From Victivallales bacterium (GTDB lineage: Bacteria > Verrucomicrobiota > Lentisphaeria > Oligosphaerales > Oligosphaeraceae), in assembly GCA_017417585.1 (NCBI GenBank), contig JAFPYX010000057.1, positions 1 to 57,300 of the forward strand: 57,300 nucleotides of DNA. The letters are read 5' to 3'. Position numbers and translations under genes: made by a program. A model generated the notes under the pieces. That model had not been told where the DNA came from. It worked only from the letters and a program-made list of their open reading frames with translations, and did no database searches. This document shows, one piece after another, positions 43,198 through 51,967 of this stretch (position 1 is the first letter of the stretch; each line of letters begins with the position of its first letter).

Positions 43198-45477
43198 ATG
43201 AGCGAGATGATGCCGAATCAGCAACAGGTTGCCAATCTGGAAACGAACCAGGCAGGTGGCGGCGAAAATGAGACCGACATCCTGTCGATGGTTTTGTTTG
43301 TCTATAACACATACGTGCGGGGATTCTGGTGGATCTATTTGGCCGCAGTTGTGTTTTTCTTCTTTGCAGGAATCATTTATCTTCAGACGGTGAAACCGAT
43401 CTATCGTTCCGTCTGCCGGATGCATATCAGCAACAACAATATCCAGGTTGTGGATCTGCAGGCAGTCAATGAGCAGGGGGGAGTGCAGGCCAATACCTTC
43501 CTGAATACCCAGATCATGCTGATTCAAAGCATTGATGTCCTTAGTGACGCCTACAAGAATTTTGGTCGGCAACGCATGGAATCGCGGAAGTATCTCGAGC
43601 CGAAAGTCACCCAGGTGAATAATACGAATCTGGTCGACATCACAATTGACTCGCAGGATGCCGAAGGGGCGGCGGAGCTGGCCAATGCGATTGCATTCTC
43701 TTATCAGAATTACATGCGTCAACGCAAGACCGACATCTCCAGTTCTGGCGCGGGCTTTTTGAAAGATCAGCTGGATGGGGTGCAGGATAGACGTGACAAG
43801 GCCATGCAGGAACTGCTTGCATTCAAGCAAGAGCATAATATCTTTGACTTGGACCAGACCTATGCGGACTTGTTGGCGCAAGTCTCCAAAATCAATACGC
43901 AGATTCTCGAAGCACAGCTAGGTGAGGAGGAAATCTCTTTGACGCTGGCTGAGATTGACCGGAATCGCGAGGATGCGACAATCATGCTCCCCTTCTTGCT
44001 GCCTGAGGAAATCCAGCAGAATTTCATGACTTTGCAGCACATGTTCCTGACGCATGAGATGGAATTGCCGAAACTGCTGGCGCAATACAGCGCGGACAAT
44101 CCGGCGGTCAAGACGCATGAACGAATTGGCGAGATGATCAAAAAGGCGCAGGACGATGAAGTCAAGGTTTCGATACGCGGCCTGAATTTGCGACTTGAAC
44201 GTTCTACCCGTCAACGCGAGATGTTGCAAAAACGTCTTGAGGAAATTCAGAAGCAGCTTGCGGATTTGGATTCGATTGGCGGAAAATACAAGTTGCTTGA
44301 GGCAACCTGGAAGGCGCTGGATCAGAATTGTTCGATGCTGGTTAACCGCATCAACGAGATACGAATTTCCGATGCCAATACTCAATTGGACTCCTATTCG
44401 ATTTTCGTCGTGAATCCGGCCGTCAAGGCTCAAAAGCCACTTTCGCCGCGTCCCCTAAGGGTGATGGTGGTCTGCGTTATCTTGGGAGTCCTGCTTGCCG
44501 GCTTTATTTCCTTCCTGCTGGTTTCCACGAATACGAAAGTCACTTCTCCGGAAACAGTCTTCTCCATTCTGGGCTTTAATCTGCCGCTCTTTGGAGCAGT
44601 GCCGCATTTCGATGGCGAAGAAGATGTCTTGTTGAAAAGCAATGGCAAGGAACGCATCGACGAGGTGTTCCGCAATATCCGAACCAGCCTGAATCTTTCG
44701 ATGCTGACACGCGATAGCAAGTGCCTGGGCGTGACCAGCTGCATGCCGTCGGAAGGAAAAACGTTGATCGCCTGCAATCTGGCGCGGGCTTTTGCACGTG
44801 ACAACCGAAAGGTATTGCTGATCGACATGGACATGCGCAAGCCGCGTTTGCATAAACTGCTGAAGACCTTCCTTCCTGCGGGTGCAAATGACAAGGGGCT
44901 GGCCAATGTTCTGGTCAAGGACGTGGCGAGCGAGGAAGTCATCCGTACAGTTCCAGAATTGGGTATTGATGTCATGTTGTGCGGCCCTGTTCCGCCGAAC
45001 CCCAATGAACTTCTCGGCAGCGATCATCTCAAGGAGTTGCTGGAGAAACTCTATACGCAATACGACCTGGTAGTGGTGGATACGCCGCCGGTGACAGAGG
45101 TCTCGGATACCCTGCTGATTGCCAGCCAGGGGGTCTCGATGTTGCTGGTGACGCGTCTCTTCCGCTTGGTGAAGGCGCGTCTTGTGCAGTTGCGTTCAAC
45201 TTTGAACTCGTTGGGTGTCAAGCCGGTTGGTTTGATTGTCAACAATGCCGATGTTCCTAAGAATGGCGGCTACGGCTATGGCTATGGTTACGGTTATGGC
45301 TATGGCTATGGCTACGGCTACGGTTATGGCTACGGCTATGGCTACGGGCATGGCTACGGGGAAGAGGATAAATCGAATGCCTCTGGCAAACATCACCACC
45401 ATCACCACCATTCATCTGGCTCGGCAAACGTCTCAGCCTCGGATGCCTCTCAGCCTCAGCCTCCGAAGGAGAAGTAG
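43198..45477 (+). CDS. Polysaccharide co-polymerase / tyrosine autokinase (BY-kinase)
   Basis: About 759 residues. Membrane helices near 41-62 and 422-443 flank a Wzz domain with long coiled coils. The cytoplasmic kinase has MPSEGKTL near 518 (Walker A), LLIDMDMRKPR near 539 (Walker A') and LVVVDTPPVTEV near 624 (Walker B). The tail is unusual: a Gly-Tyr dipeptide array with 14 tyrosines and one His (45268-45360), an acidic spacer, then seven consecutive histidines (45391-45411). BY-kinases autophosphorylate on a C-terminal tyrosine cluster, which this array evidently is. A GTG at 43153 behind GAGG is an alternative start, adding 15 residues. Its likely phosphatase is at 38754. Confidence 0.93.
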   Translation: MSEMMPNQQQVANLETNQAGGGENETDILSMVLFVYNTYVRGFWWIYLAAVVFFFFAGIIYLQTVKPIYRSVCRMHISNNNIQVVDLQAVNEQGGVQANTFLNTQIMLIQSIDVLSDAYKNFGRQRMESRKYLEPKVTQVNNTNLVDITIDSQDAEGAAELANAIAFSYQNYMRQRKTDISSSGAGFLKDQLDGVQDRRDKAMQELLAFKQEHNIFDLDQTYADLLAQVSKINTQILEAQLGEEEISLTLAEIDRNREDATIMLPFLLPEEIQQNFMTLQHMFLTHEMELPKLLAQYSADNPAVKTHERIGEMIKKAQDDEVKVSIRGLNLRLERSTRQREMLQKRLEEIQKQLADLDSIGGKYKLLEATWKALDQNCSMLVNRINEIRISDANTQLDSYSIFVVNPAVKAQKPLSPRPLRVMVVCVILGVLLAGFISFLLVSTNTKVTSPETVFSILGFNLPLFGAVPHFDGEEDVLLKSNGKERIDEVFRNIRTSLNLSMLTRDSKCLGVTSCMPSEGKTLIACNLARAFARDNRKVLLIDMDMRKPRLHKLLKTFLPAGANDKGLANVLVKDVASEEVIRTVPELGIDVMLCGPVPPNPNELLGSDHLKELLEKLYTQYDLVVVDTPPVTEVSDTLLIASQGVSMLLVTRLFRLVKARLVQLRSTLNSLGVKPVGLIVNNADVPKNGGYGYGYGYGYGYGYGYGYGYGYGYGYGHGYGEEDKSNASGKHHHHHHHSSGSANVSASDASQPQPPKEK

Positions 45478-45596
45478 TTATTAATTCAGGGCATTCCAGT
45501 TCAGGGCACACGCATGCCCATCACCACCATCGCCGCCGTCGGGAAATCCTGCGGCGGTTTTTCCATAGGTGTTCTAAAATTGCGCTGGGTATCGCC

Positions 45597-48500
45597 TTGG
45601 CGACAATCGGAATCCTTCCGATTGCCTGGGGAGGCGGGCAGGCCTGGTGGTTTCCAGCAGCGTTGCTTTCGTTGGTGACGGCCTTTGCCATCTGGCAAAT
45701 CGGCATCTGGTGGATGGGCGAGGGGACGTATCGCCTTCAATTCAACTTTGGAATTCTTCTTTTTGCAGTGCCGTTGGCATTTGGTTTTTTCCAATGGATG
45801 CCATTGGGAGAAGCCGTTTCTAGCCTATGTCCGGCCATTGCGCAATACTGGGCGAAGGCAAGTGCTCTTTGGGGTGCTCGAAGCGCCTCGTTGTCACTTT
45901 ACCCGGATGCGACGATGCGCCGTTGCGGACTGTATCTGGGATGTCTTATTTTATTTTTGCTGATTGGCAGCTTGGCGCGACATCGGCGTTATATGATTGC
46001 TGTGCTTTGCGCGGTGGCCGTGGCGGCGCTTGGGAATGCCGCCCGTTTCTATGTTCAGGTTTTCTCGGATGCCGCAGCCGAGGGGCGTTCGCTGACCGGA
46101 ACCTTTTTCAATCGAAACCATTTTGGTTTCATGATGACGCTGGGTATCATGGCAGTCTCTGGCCTATTGGCAATTTCCGCCACGAAAAACCGTCATCATG
46201 TTTATGATTTCAGAAACCGGGCACTGGATCGGGAGCGTTCTCAGGGGGTGCTTTTCCTGTTGACTTTCCTGCTTCTGTTCTTGGTTGTTGCACAGGCACT
46301 ATGCCTTTCACGTGGAGCATTCTTGACTTCCACGTTTGGCCTGATGGCATTCTGGAGTGTATGGGTTTTACATTATTTCCGGCATGACCGACAGAAGATT
46401 GGCGCAGATGCCAAAAACCGTCAGACAATGCTGGTGCTTGCTATTCTGTTCGGCGGGGCGTTGTGTGTCGCAATGCCATGGATTCTGGAGGCGCTCTCTG
46501 AGCGCTATGCGGAATTGTTGACGGTGGATGGGCTGAACGGCGAGGGGCGTTTGAAGGTATGGTCGATTTCAATGAAGCTTTTCCGGCAATATGGTATTTG
46601 GGGAGTCGGCCTGGGCGGTTATGGCGTGGCGGTGCAACCGCTGGAGAATGGCGTTTTCCCGCAGGCCTTAATCGTCCATGCGCACAACGATTATCTGGAA
46701 TTGGCATGTGAGATTGGCTTGCCAATGGCGATAATTCTCTTTGCGCTCGGAGGATGGCTGTGGTGTCGCTGGATGCATGTCGTTCGCCGCCAGCATGATT
46801 TCGTGTATCATTGGGCTGGCATGGCGGCATTGGTTGCATTGGCCAGCTGCGCGGCGCATGAATTTGTGGAATACAGTCTTTTGACATGGCCCAATGCCTT
46901 TGCATTCACGGCGATGATGGCTGTCGCATCGGCTTGTTTCGGAGTACAGAGGGGCACTGGAAAGAAGAGCGCGGCATCGGTGGTGCCAACTCCTTCTGGT
47001 GACGATGCGGTCTTTGTGGATCCAGAGGAAGCGGAGCAAAAACTGCGGTCGGAGGAAAGGCATTCTCATCACGAGAATTTCCGCCGAAACCGGTGGAGAT
47101 ACCGGTTGGGATATCTGGCTTTCGCCATTTTGCTTCTAGTCGTAAACTATCCGCCGTTGCTTCGAGACTTGAATTCCGGCATCCATGCTACTCGATTGCT
47201 CCACGGGTATGAGGAACTGCAAGCCGAAGATACGGCATTCCATTGGGGGAAGTCGTCCCAGGACTACAGAAGACTGCTGGCTTTTGCGGATCGGGCGCTT
47301 CGTCATTGGAATTCAAGTCGTCCCAAGATGTTAGCGGTTCGTGCGGAGGTACGGCAGCAGTTGGCGGTGATGCTGGAAGATGAAGCGGGGAGTCAGCCAA
47401 GTTCGTTGAAGCAAGTCGGCGAGAATTTAGAGGAAGCCGTTCGTCTACGGCAATTGGCCTTGGCCGATTTGAAGGAAACTTGTTCTCGTGTGCCTGGCTA
47501 TGGGGACTACGTGTTCCAATATGCAAAGGTGCTGGAGTCAGGGCAGACCGCACCTGACTGGAAGAATGTTCTGGCATATTACGACTGGGGGCTGAGCCGC
47601 CAGCCTGGCATTGCGGACAGTATTCGAACAACCTCGGACGCCTATGCACGAGCCTGGCTGTGGGCAATTCAAAACCGCCAAGTGCAGGAGGCATTGGATT
47701 ATCGCCAACATGCCATTGATGGCTATTTGCATAGCTTGGACTTGCATTATTCGCAGAAGGTTTTGGTGGCGTTGCGACTTTTGCAAGTGCCGCTTGAAGA
47801 GTTGCTGGCGCATGTCAAGCCTGGGAAAAACCAACAGCAGTTCTTTGAGTCCCTGATGGACTCGCAAGATTATTCGGCCGCGGAAATTTTGTTGGATGCC
47901 ATGGCAGGGAGTTTCCCGGAGCCAGAAGAAATCAGTGCGGAAGAGTGGACAATGCAAGTGGCAAAGGACAAGGTCTTCCTGGCCGAAATGAATGGCAACC
48001 TTGATGGTCGGCGAAAGGCCTGGATGGATTATCAGGCTAAATCAGCGATATGGCAGAGCATGCGACTGGCGACGCATCAAGAGTTGCTAGATGCCGGAAA
48101 GGACTGGGAGGCGGAGGAATTGTTGCGAAGCCTGGAGCAGGAGAAAATCCAGATTCCGCAAATCACCCTTTGCCGTGCACGGCAATTGAAGTTGTTGGGG
48201 CGTCCTGCGGATGTGGTATTGGCTTTGTTGCCTTTGGCATATAGTCTGCAGAATTGCCCCTCGCAGAATGAACTGCAAGATGCGCTGGAGCTGCTGGCGG
48301 GGATGCGCGGAGCGATTTCCGCGAATTCCCCTGTGGCATTGCGGTATGAATTTCTCTTGAATGCGCTGGTCATTCGGAAGAATTCAGAAGCAGAGTCTGT
48401 TGACCATGAAGAAATGGTCAATGCTGTGGCAAGGCTGGAACAGCTTTATGCAATCCAGCAAGACAAGAATGCGGCCCGCTGGCTTCAGGAGCATTTGATT

Positions 48501-49055
48501 GCTTTCTATGCGGGACGCGGTCAGGAAGCCTTGGGTAATCTTGACCAGGCTTGTATGGATTATCGGATGGCATTGGCACGTTGCCCGAATTTCCTTCCGG
48601 GAATACAACGGCTGGCGCAAATTCGCAACGAGGAACTGAATCCCGCTGAACAGAAACTACTTGAATTACAACGGCGGGTGGATTGTCCCATTGGCATTGT
48701 TTCCAATGGAATGGTGTGGATGGATGTCGAGAGTTCCCGCGAGACAATTCAGGAACTATATGAAACCTCTCAATGTACGTTTGTCTTGCTGTGTACAGGA
48801 GATTTGAATTATTCCCAGGAGTGGCAAGTCGCCTTCCGTGACCGCCGCGGCGTGGTTTTCCATAAGAAATTAATTGACAAGAGTATGGGTGCCAAATTCC
48901 TGACTATGCGCGTGGGGGAGGTCATGCTATTGCCCATGCAGTTGCATCCCAATGTCGATGTCACCGGATGGGCGCGTCGGAAACTGGTGGATGGCGAACT
49001 TACGGCGGAGTGTGGGGGGTGCCGGGCCAACGTCCTGAAATTGGATTTGGAATAA
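45597..49055 (+). CDS. O-antigen ligase/polymerase-like membrane protein with long TPR domain
   Basis: About 1152 residues. The first 440 hold 10 or more membrane helices with the Wzy_C/O-antigen ligase features: LTGTFFNRNHFG, LSRGAFL, and HAHNDYLELACEIGLP near 359 in the periplasmic loop. The remaining 700 residues are soluble, helical and TPR-like, so ligation or polymerisation is tied to a large protein-interaction arm. The coordinates use the first conventional start (TTG 45597), which has no ribosome binding site. The frame is open upstream to 45480, where AAGGAG lies eight bases before an ATT that would overlap the kinase stop and add a basic, His-rich N-terminus. Confidence 0.85.
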   Translation: MATIGILPIAWGGGQAWWFPAALLSLVTAFAIWQIGIWWMGEGTYRLQFNFGILLFAVPLAFGFFQWMPLGEAVSSLCPAIAQYWAKASALWGARSASLSLYPDATMRRCGLYLGCLILFLLIGSLARHRRYMIAVLCAVAVAALGNAARFYVQVFSDAAAEGRSLTGTFFNRNHFGFMMTLGIMAVSGLLAISATKNRHHVYDFRNRALDRERSQGVLFLLTFLLLFLVVAQALCLSRGAFLTSTFGLMAFWSVWVLHYFRHDRQKIGADAKNRQTMLVLAILFGGALCVAMPWILEALSERYAELLTVDGLNGEGRLKVWSISMKLFRQYGIWGVGLGGYGVAVQPLENGVFPQALIVHAHNDYLELACEIGLPMAIILFALGGWLWCRWMHVVRRQHDFVYHWAGMAALVALASCAAHEFVEYSLLTWPNAFAFTAMMAVASACFGVQRGTGKKSAASVVPTPSGDDAVFVDPEEAEQKLRSEERHSHHENFRRNRWRYRLGYLAFAILLLVVNYPPLLRDLNSGIHATRLLHGYEELQAEDTAFHWGKSSQDYRRLLAFADRALRHWNSSRPKMLAVRAEVRQQLAVMLEDEAGSQPSSLKQVGENLEEAVRLRQLALADLKETCSRVPGYGDYVFQYAKVLESGQTAPDWKNVLAYYDWGLSRQPGIADSIRTTSDAYARAWLWAIQNRQVQEALDYRQHAIDGYLHSLDLHYSQKVLVALRLLQVPLEELLAHVKPGKNQQQFFESLMDSQDYSAAEILLDAMAGSFPEPEEISAEEWTMQVAKDKVFLAEMNGNLDGRRKAWMDYQAKSAIWQSMRLATHQELLDAGKDWEAEELLRSLEQEKIQIPQITLCRARQLKLLGRPADVVLALLPLAYSLQNCPSQNELQDALELLAGMRGAISANSPVALRYEFLLNALVIRKNSEAESVDHEEMVNAVARLEQLYAIQQDKNAARWLQEHLIAFYAGRGQEALGNLDQACMDYRMALARCPNFLPGIQRLAQIRNEELNPAEQKLLELQRRVDCPIGIVSNGMVWMDVESSRETIQELYETSQCTFVLLCTGDLNYSQEWQVAFRDRRGVVFHKKLIDKSMGAKFLTMRVGEVMLLPMQLHPNVDVTGWARRKLVDGELTAECGGCRANVLKLDLE

Positions 49056-49114
49056 CGTGTCAGCGGCACGGAAAAAATAACTGTGCCAAAGGCTGGCGAA
49101 CTTGTCAGGCTGCA

Positions 49115-50431
49115 TTAGTTGAATTGGAATTTCAACTTGGTGATGCGATGCTGGCGTACTTCCAGGACCGTAATGCAGACATGGTGATAATGATAATGTT
49201 CACCGGCGGTGGGAATTTTGCCGGCAAGTTTGAGGACGAGTCCGGCTGCGGTTTCGAAACCTTGGTTGGGAATGTCCATGCCAAGGTACTCCTCCAATAT
49301 CCGGATTTCCATTCGCCCACTGCATAGGAAGGAATTTTGGGAAAGCCGTCGGAAGTCGGAATTCGCCTCGTCACGCTCGTCGCCCAGATTCCCCGTGATT
49401 AATTCGACCAGGTCTTCGACGGTGACCATGCCGGTCATTCCGCCGTATTCGTCCACCACGATGGCAATGGGGAGGGGGCGGCGGCGCAATTCGTCAAGCA
49501 AAGTGCTGACCGATTGGGATTCCGGCGCAAAGAGGAGCTTTCGGTTCACGTATGGTTTTACGCTTTGGTGCAGGAATTCCTCTTCGTTGAGATTATCTGG
49601 ACGCAGGGCAAGCACTTCCTTCAGGCACACGGTGCCGATGATGCGGTCCACGCGTTCATGATAAACCAGCAGATGAGTGAAACCGGTCTGTGCAGTGAGC
49701 TGGCGGAGTTCCCCGAGGGTGGCGTTGTCTGGCAGGGATTGGATTTCAATAAGGGGGACCATCACGGTCTCGACAGGACGCTGGTCAAGTTCCAGGACGG
49801 TCTGGAGCATCTCGGCGGCCGCTTCTCCGACAAGGTGCTGTTCGCCCAGCATCTCGGCCATCACCTTGATATCCTCTCGTGTCACGCTGTTGCGATTGGA
49901 ACCCAACGGCTCGTTGGTCTCAGGAGTGAGCGACAACAGCCGCGCCAGAGCATTGAGTGCCCAGACAAAAGGTGCCAGAATACGTTCCGACCAGTGCATC
50001 GGTCGTGCGACCACAAGGGTAAATGAATTGGCAAAGTGACGGCCAAGCGCCTTGGGGAGAGCCTCTCCGAAGACCAGCACGACTGGCGTGACGACCAGCG
50101 AGGCCAGCCAGGCCGCCCAGCTGGAGTCCGACCTCCCCAATGCGGGAGCCATTTCATGGACTGCGACGCTGTGGGCGAGGAAAGCCCCCATGGCGAAGCG
50201 CGCGATGGCGGTTAGGCTGACGTGGGTAAGGTTGTTGCCTACAAGTACGGTGCCAAAGAAACGGTCGGTATTCTCAACGAGATGGCACGCATTCTGGGCC
50301 CGCCGGTCGCCGTCCTTGGCGCGTTCCTTGAGCCAGACGCGGTTCACGCTGGTCAGCGCGGTCTCCGAACCGGCGTAAAAGGCGATTAGCGCCAGCAGCA
50401 GGAACATTAGGATGTGGCAAAGCAGAAACAT
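49115..50431 (-). CDS. CNNM/CBS-domain transporter (HlyC/CorC family), copy 1
   Basis: A 438-residue protein: DUF21/CNNM membrane domain (about residues 1-185; FYAGSETALTSVNR, VGNNLTHVSLTAI, FGEALPKALG), a CBS pair (about 215-335; ETVMVPLIEI, VVDEYGGMTGMVTVEDLVE) and a C-terminal CorC_HlyC domain. The family is linked to magnesium or cobalt efflux and homeostasis. A second paralogue follows 110 bases upstream on the same strand. Confidence 0.93.
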   Translation of the reverse strand: MFLLCHILMFLLLALIAFYAGSETALTSVNRVWLKERAKDGDRRAQNACHLVENTDRFFGTVLVGNNLTHVSLTAIARFAMGAFLAHSVAVHEMAPALGRSDSSWAAWLASLVVTPVVLVFGEALPKALGRHFANSFTLVVARPMHWSERILAPFVWALNALARLLSLTPETNEPLGSNRNSVTREDIKVMAEMLGEQHLVGEAAAEMLQTVLELDQRPVETVMVPLIEIQSLPDNATLGELRQLTAQTGFTHLLVYHERVDRIIGTVCLKEVLALRPDNLNEEEFLHQSVKPYVNRKLLFAPESQSVSTLLDELRRRPLPIAIVVDEYGGMTGMVTVEDLVELITGNLGDERDEANSDFRRLSQNSFLCSGRMEIRILEEYLGMDIPNQGFETAAGLVLKLAGKIPTAGEHYHYHHVCITVLEVRQHRITKLKFQFN

Positions 50432-50514
50432 TTTGTGTGGGCATGCGCCGGAAAGGCAGCTACCAAACTAAGTTAACCGCTAAACTTGGGTTTCGACGGC
50501 GAAGTTGCCGCCGC

Positions 50515-50542
50515 TACACCTCTCACTTCTCACCTTTCACCT
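50515..50542. repeat. Heptamer tandem repeat (CTCACCT type, 4 units)
   Basis: TACACCT, CTCACTT, CTCACCT, TTCACCT. On the minus strand it directly follows the stop codon of the second CNNM gene (stop at 50542-50544). Confidence 0.85.
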
Positions 50543-51873
50543 TATTCTGGGGTTATGGTGACAGCAGCAGCAAGTTTTCCCGCCGTCCGGACGACCATGA
50601 AGCGGTAGCCAGCCTCGTGGAAGGCATCACCGTTGGAGGGAATTTTGCCGAGACGTTCAGTCACGAAGCCGGAGAGGGTGTCGGCCTCGGTGTCCTCGAA
50701 TTCCAGTTCCAGCGCTTCCTCGATGCTACGTAGCCGCGCCCGCCCGTCAGCAAGATAGCCTTCTTTGGAAGGCAGGGACTGAAGACGATTGAAGTCCCGG
50801 CCGCTGAATGCATAACGACCGACAATCTCCTCCAGTATGGCGGAACGGGTGACCAGCCCTTCGGTGCCACCGTATTCGGAGACCACGACGTTCATTCGGC
50901 AGTGATTTTGCTTCATGTCCGAGAGGATTCGCTCGATTTTGGCCGAGCCAGGCACAAAGAAGATGGGGGAGACCGGAAGGTTTTCAGGTGCGGCGCCATT
51001 CTCCAAGGGGATTCGGAACTGCGCCAGCGGACGTTCGCGACCGGGGCGGGAGCTCCAGAGAAGCGCGTCCGTGAAGGGCAGGACACCCCAGATTTCATCG
51101 ATGGAACCGTGGTAGACAGGAAGGTAGTTGTAGTCGCAGTGCTTGGCGAATTCGCAGGCTTCCTGGAGACTGAGTTCGTCGGAGATGCCAACGATTTTGG
51201 TGCGTGGCACCATGATTTCGGTGGCCTCGATGGTCCCGAAGCGAAGGATTCTCTCCAGCAACTCGTGTTCGCGTTGGGAAGTCGCTCCAGTGGCAGTGCC
51301 TGCATCCAGTGCGGCGGCGACTTCAGCGGGAGTGAACATCTGCCAGGCGGAACTGGTGGATTTCACGCGGAAGCATCGCAGGAGAAGCGAGGTGATTTCA
51401 TCGAGCACCCAGAGTAGCGGCGTGGCGAGGCGCTGAAGGGCAAGAAGAGGTTTGGCGGCTGTCCTGGCCGGACCGAGGTTGTTGCGGTAGGCATTTACCT
51501 TTGGCGTCAGCTCTCCCACAAGAATGAGTAGTGGAGTTACCACGAGAATACTTGACACGATGGCAATGACGCCTTGCCACCGTTGCCAGTCGGCGTTCCC
51601 CGATGTGATTCTCGTCAACAGGCGCGAGAGCAGCTCTGCCGAAAGTGCAGTCAACAGGGTGTTGACAAATAAGTTGCCAAGCAATATAGTCGCCAGTACC
51701 TTCTGCGGGTTTTGCATCAAGGCATAGATGGCTCGGTCACGGGAACGGCCATTTTTCAGGCGGCGCAGTTGTGCCCGGGATAGGGACATCAGCGCGGTCT
51801 CGGAACCTGAGAAGAACGCCGAGAGCGCCAATAGGCAGAGAATGCCCAGAAGGATGGGCAGATAAGATAGCAA
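50542..51873 (-). CDS. CNNM/CBS-domain transporter (HlyC/CorC family), copy 2
   Basis: A 443-residue paralogue of the neighbour with the same layout: CNNM membrane domain (FFSGSETALMSLSRAQLRRLK, LGNLFVNTLL, GELTPKVNAYRN), CBS pair (TEIMVPRTKIVGIS, VSEYGGTEGLVTRSAILEE) and CorC_HlyC domain. The first in-frame start that keeps the first membrane helix is a TTG at 51871-51873; no ATG precedes it and no ribosome binding site is evident, as the heptamer array at 51875 fills the leader. Start therefore uncertain. Confidence 0.9.
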   Translation of the reverse strand: MLSYLPILLGILCLLALSAFFSGSETALMSLSRAQLRRLKNGRSRDRAIYALMQNPQKVLATILLGNLFVNTLLTALSAELLSRLLTRITSGNADWQRWQGVIAIVSSILVVTPLLILVGELTPKVNAYRNNLGPARTAAKPLLALQRLATPLLWVLDEITSLLLRCFRVKSTSSAWQMFTPAEVAAALDAGTATGATSQREHELLERILRFGTIEATEIMVPRTKIVGISDELSLQEACEFAKHCDYNYLPVYHGSIDEIWGVLPFTDALLWSSRPGRERPLAQFRIPLENGAAPENLPVSPIFFVPGSAKIERILSDMKQNHCRMNVVVSEYGGTEGLVTRSAILEEIVGRYAFSGRDFNRLQSLPSKEGYLADGRARLRSIEEALELEFEDTEADTLSGFVTERLGKIPSNGDAFHEAGYRFMVVRTAGKLAAAVTITPE

Positions 51874-51874
51874 G

Positions 51875-51923
51875 TGTAAAAATTTTAGGTGAAAATTTAA
51901 AGGGAAAAAGTTTAAGGTTGAAG
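51875..51923. repeat. Degenerate heptamer repeat before the second CNNM gene (7 units)
   Basis: TGTAAAA, ATTTTAG, GTGAAAA, TTTAAAG, GGAAAAA, GTTTAAG, GTTGAAG in plus orientation, in the 94-base gap between the CNNM start and the aminopeptidase stop. The periodicity is clear for the last four units, weaker for the rest. Confidence 0.55.
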
Positions 51924-51967
51924 GAAAACTCGATGATTCAAGTCTTAATAACCTTTCAACTTTTGGT

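Noticed and set aside
45501..45794. 97-codon minus-strand ORF across the ligase start
   Set aside because: Antisense to a gene with clear membrane and ligase features.
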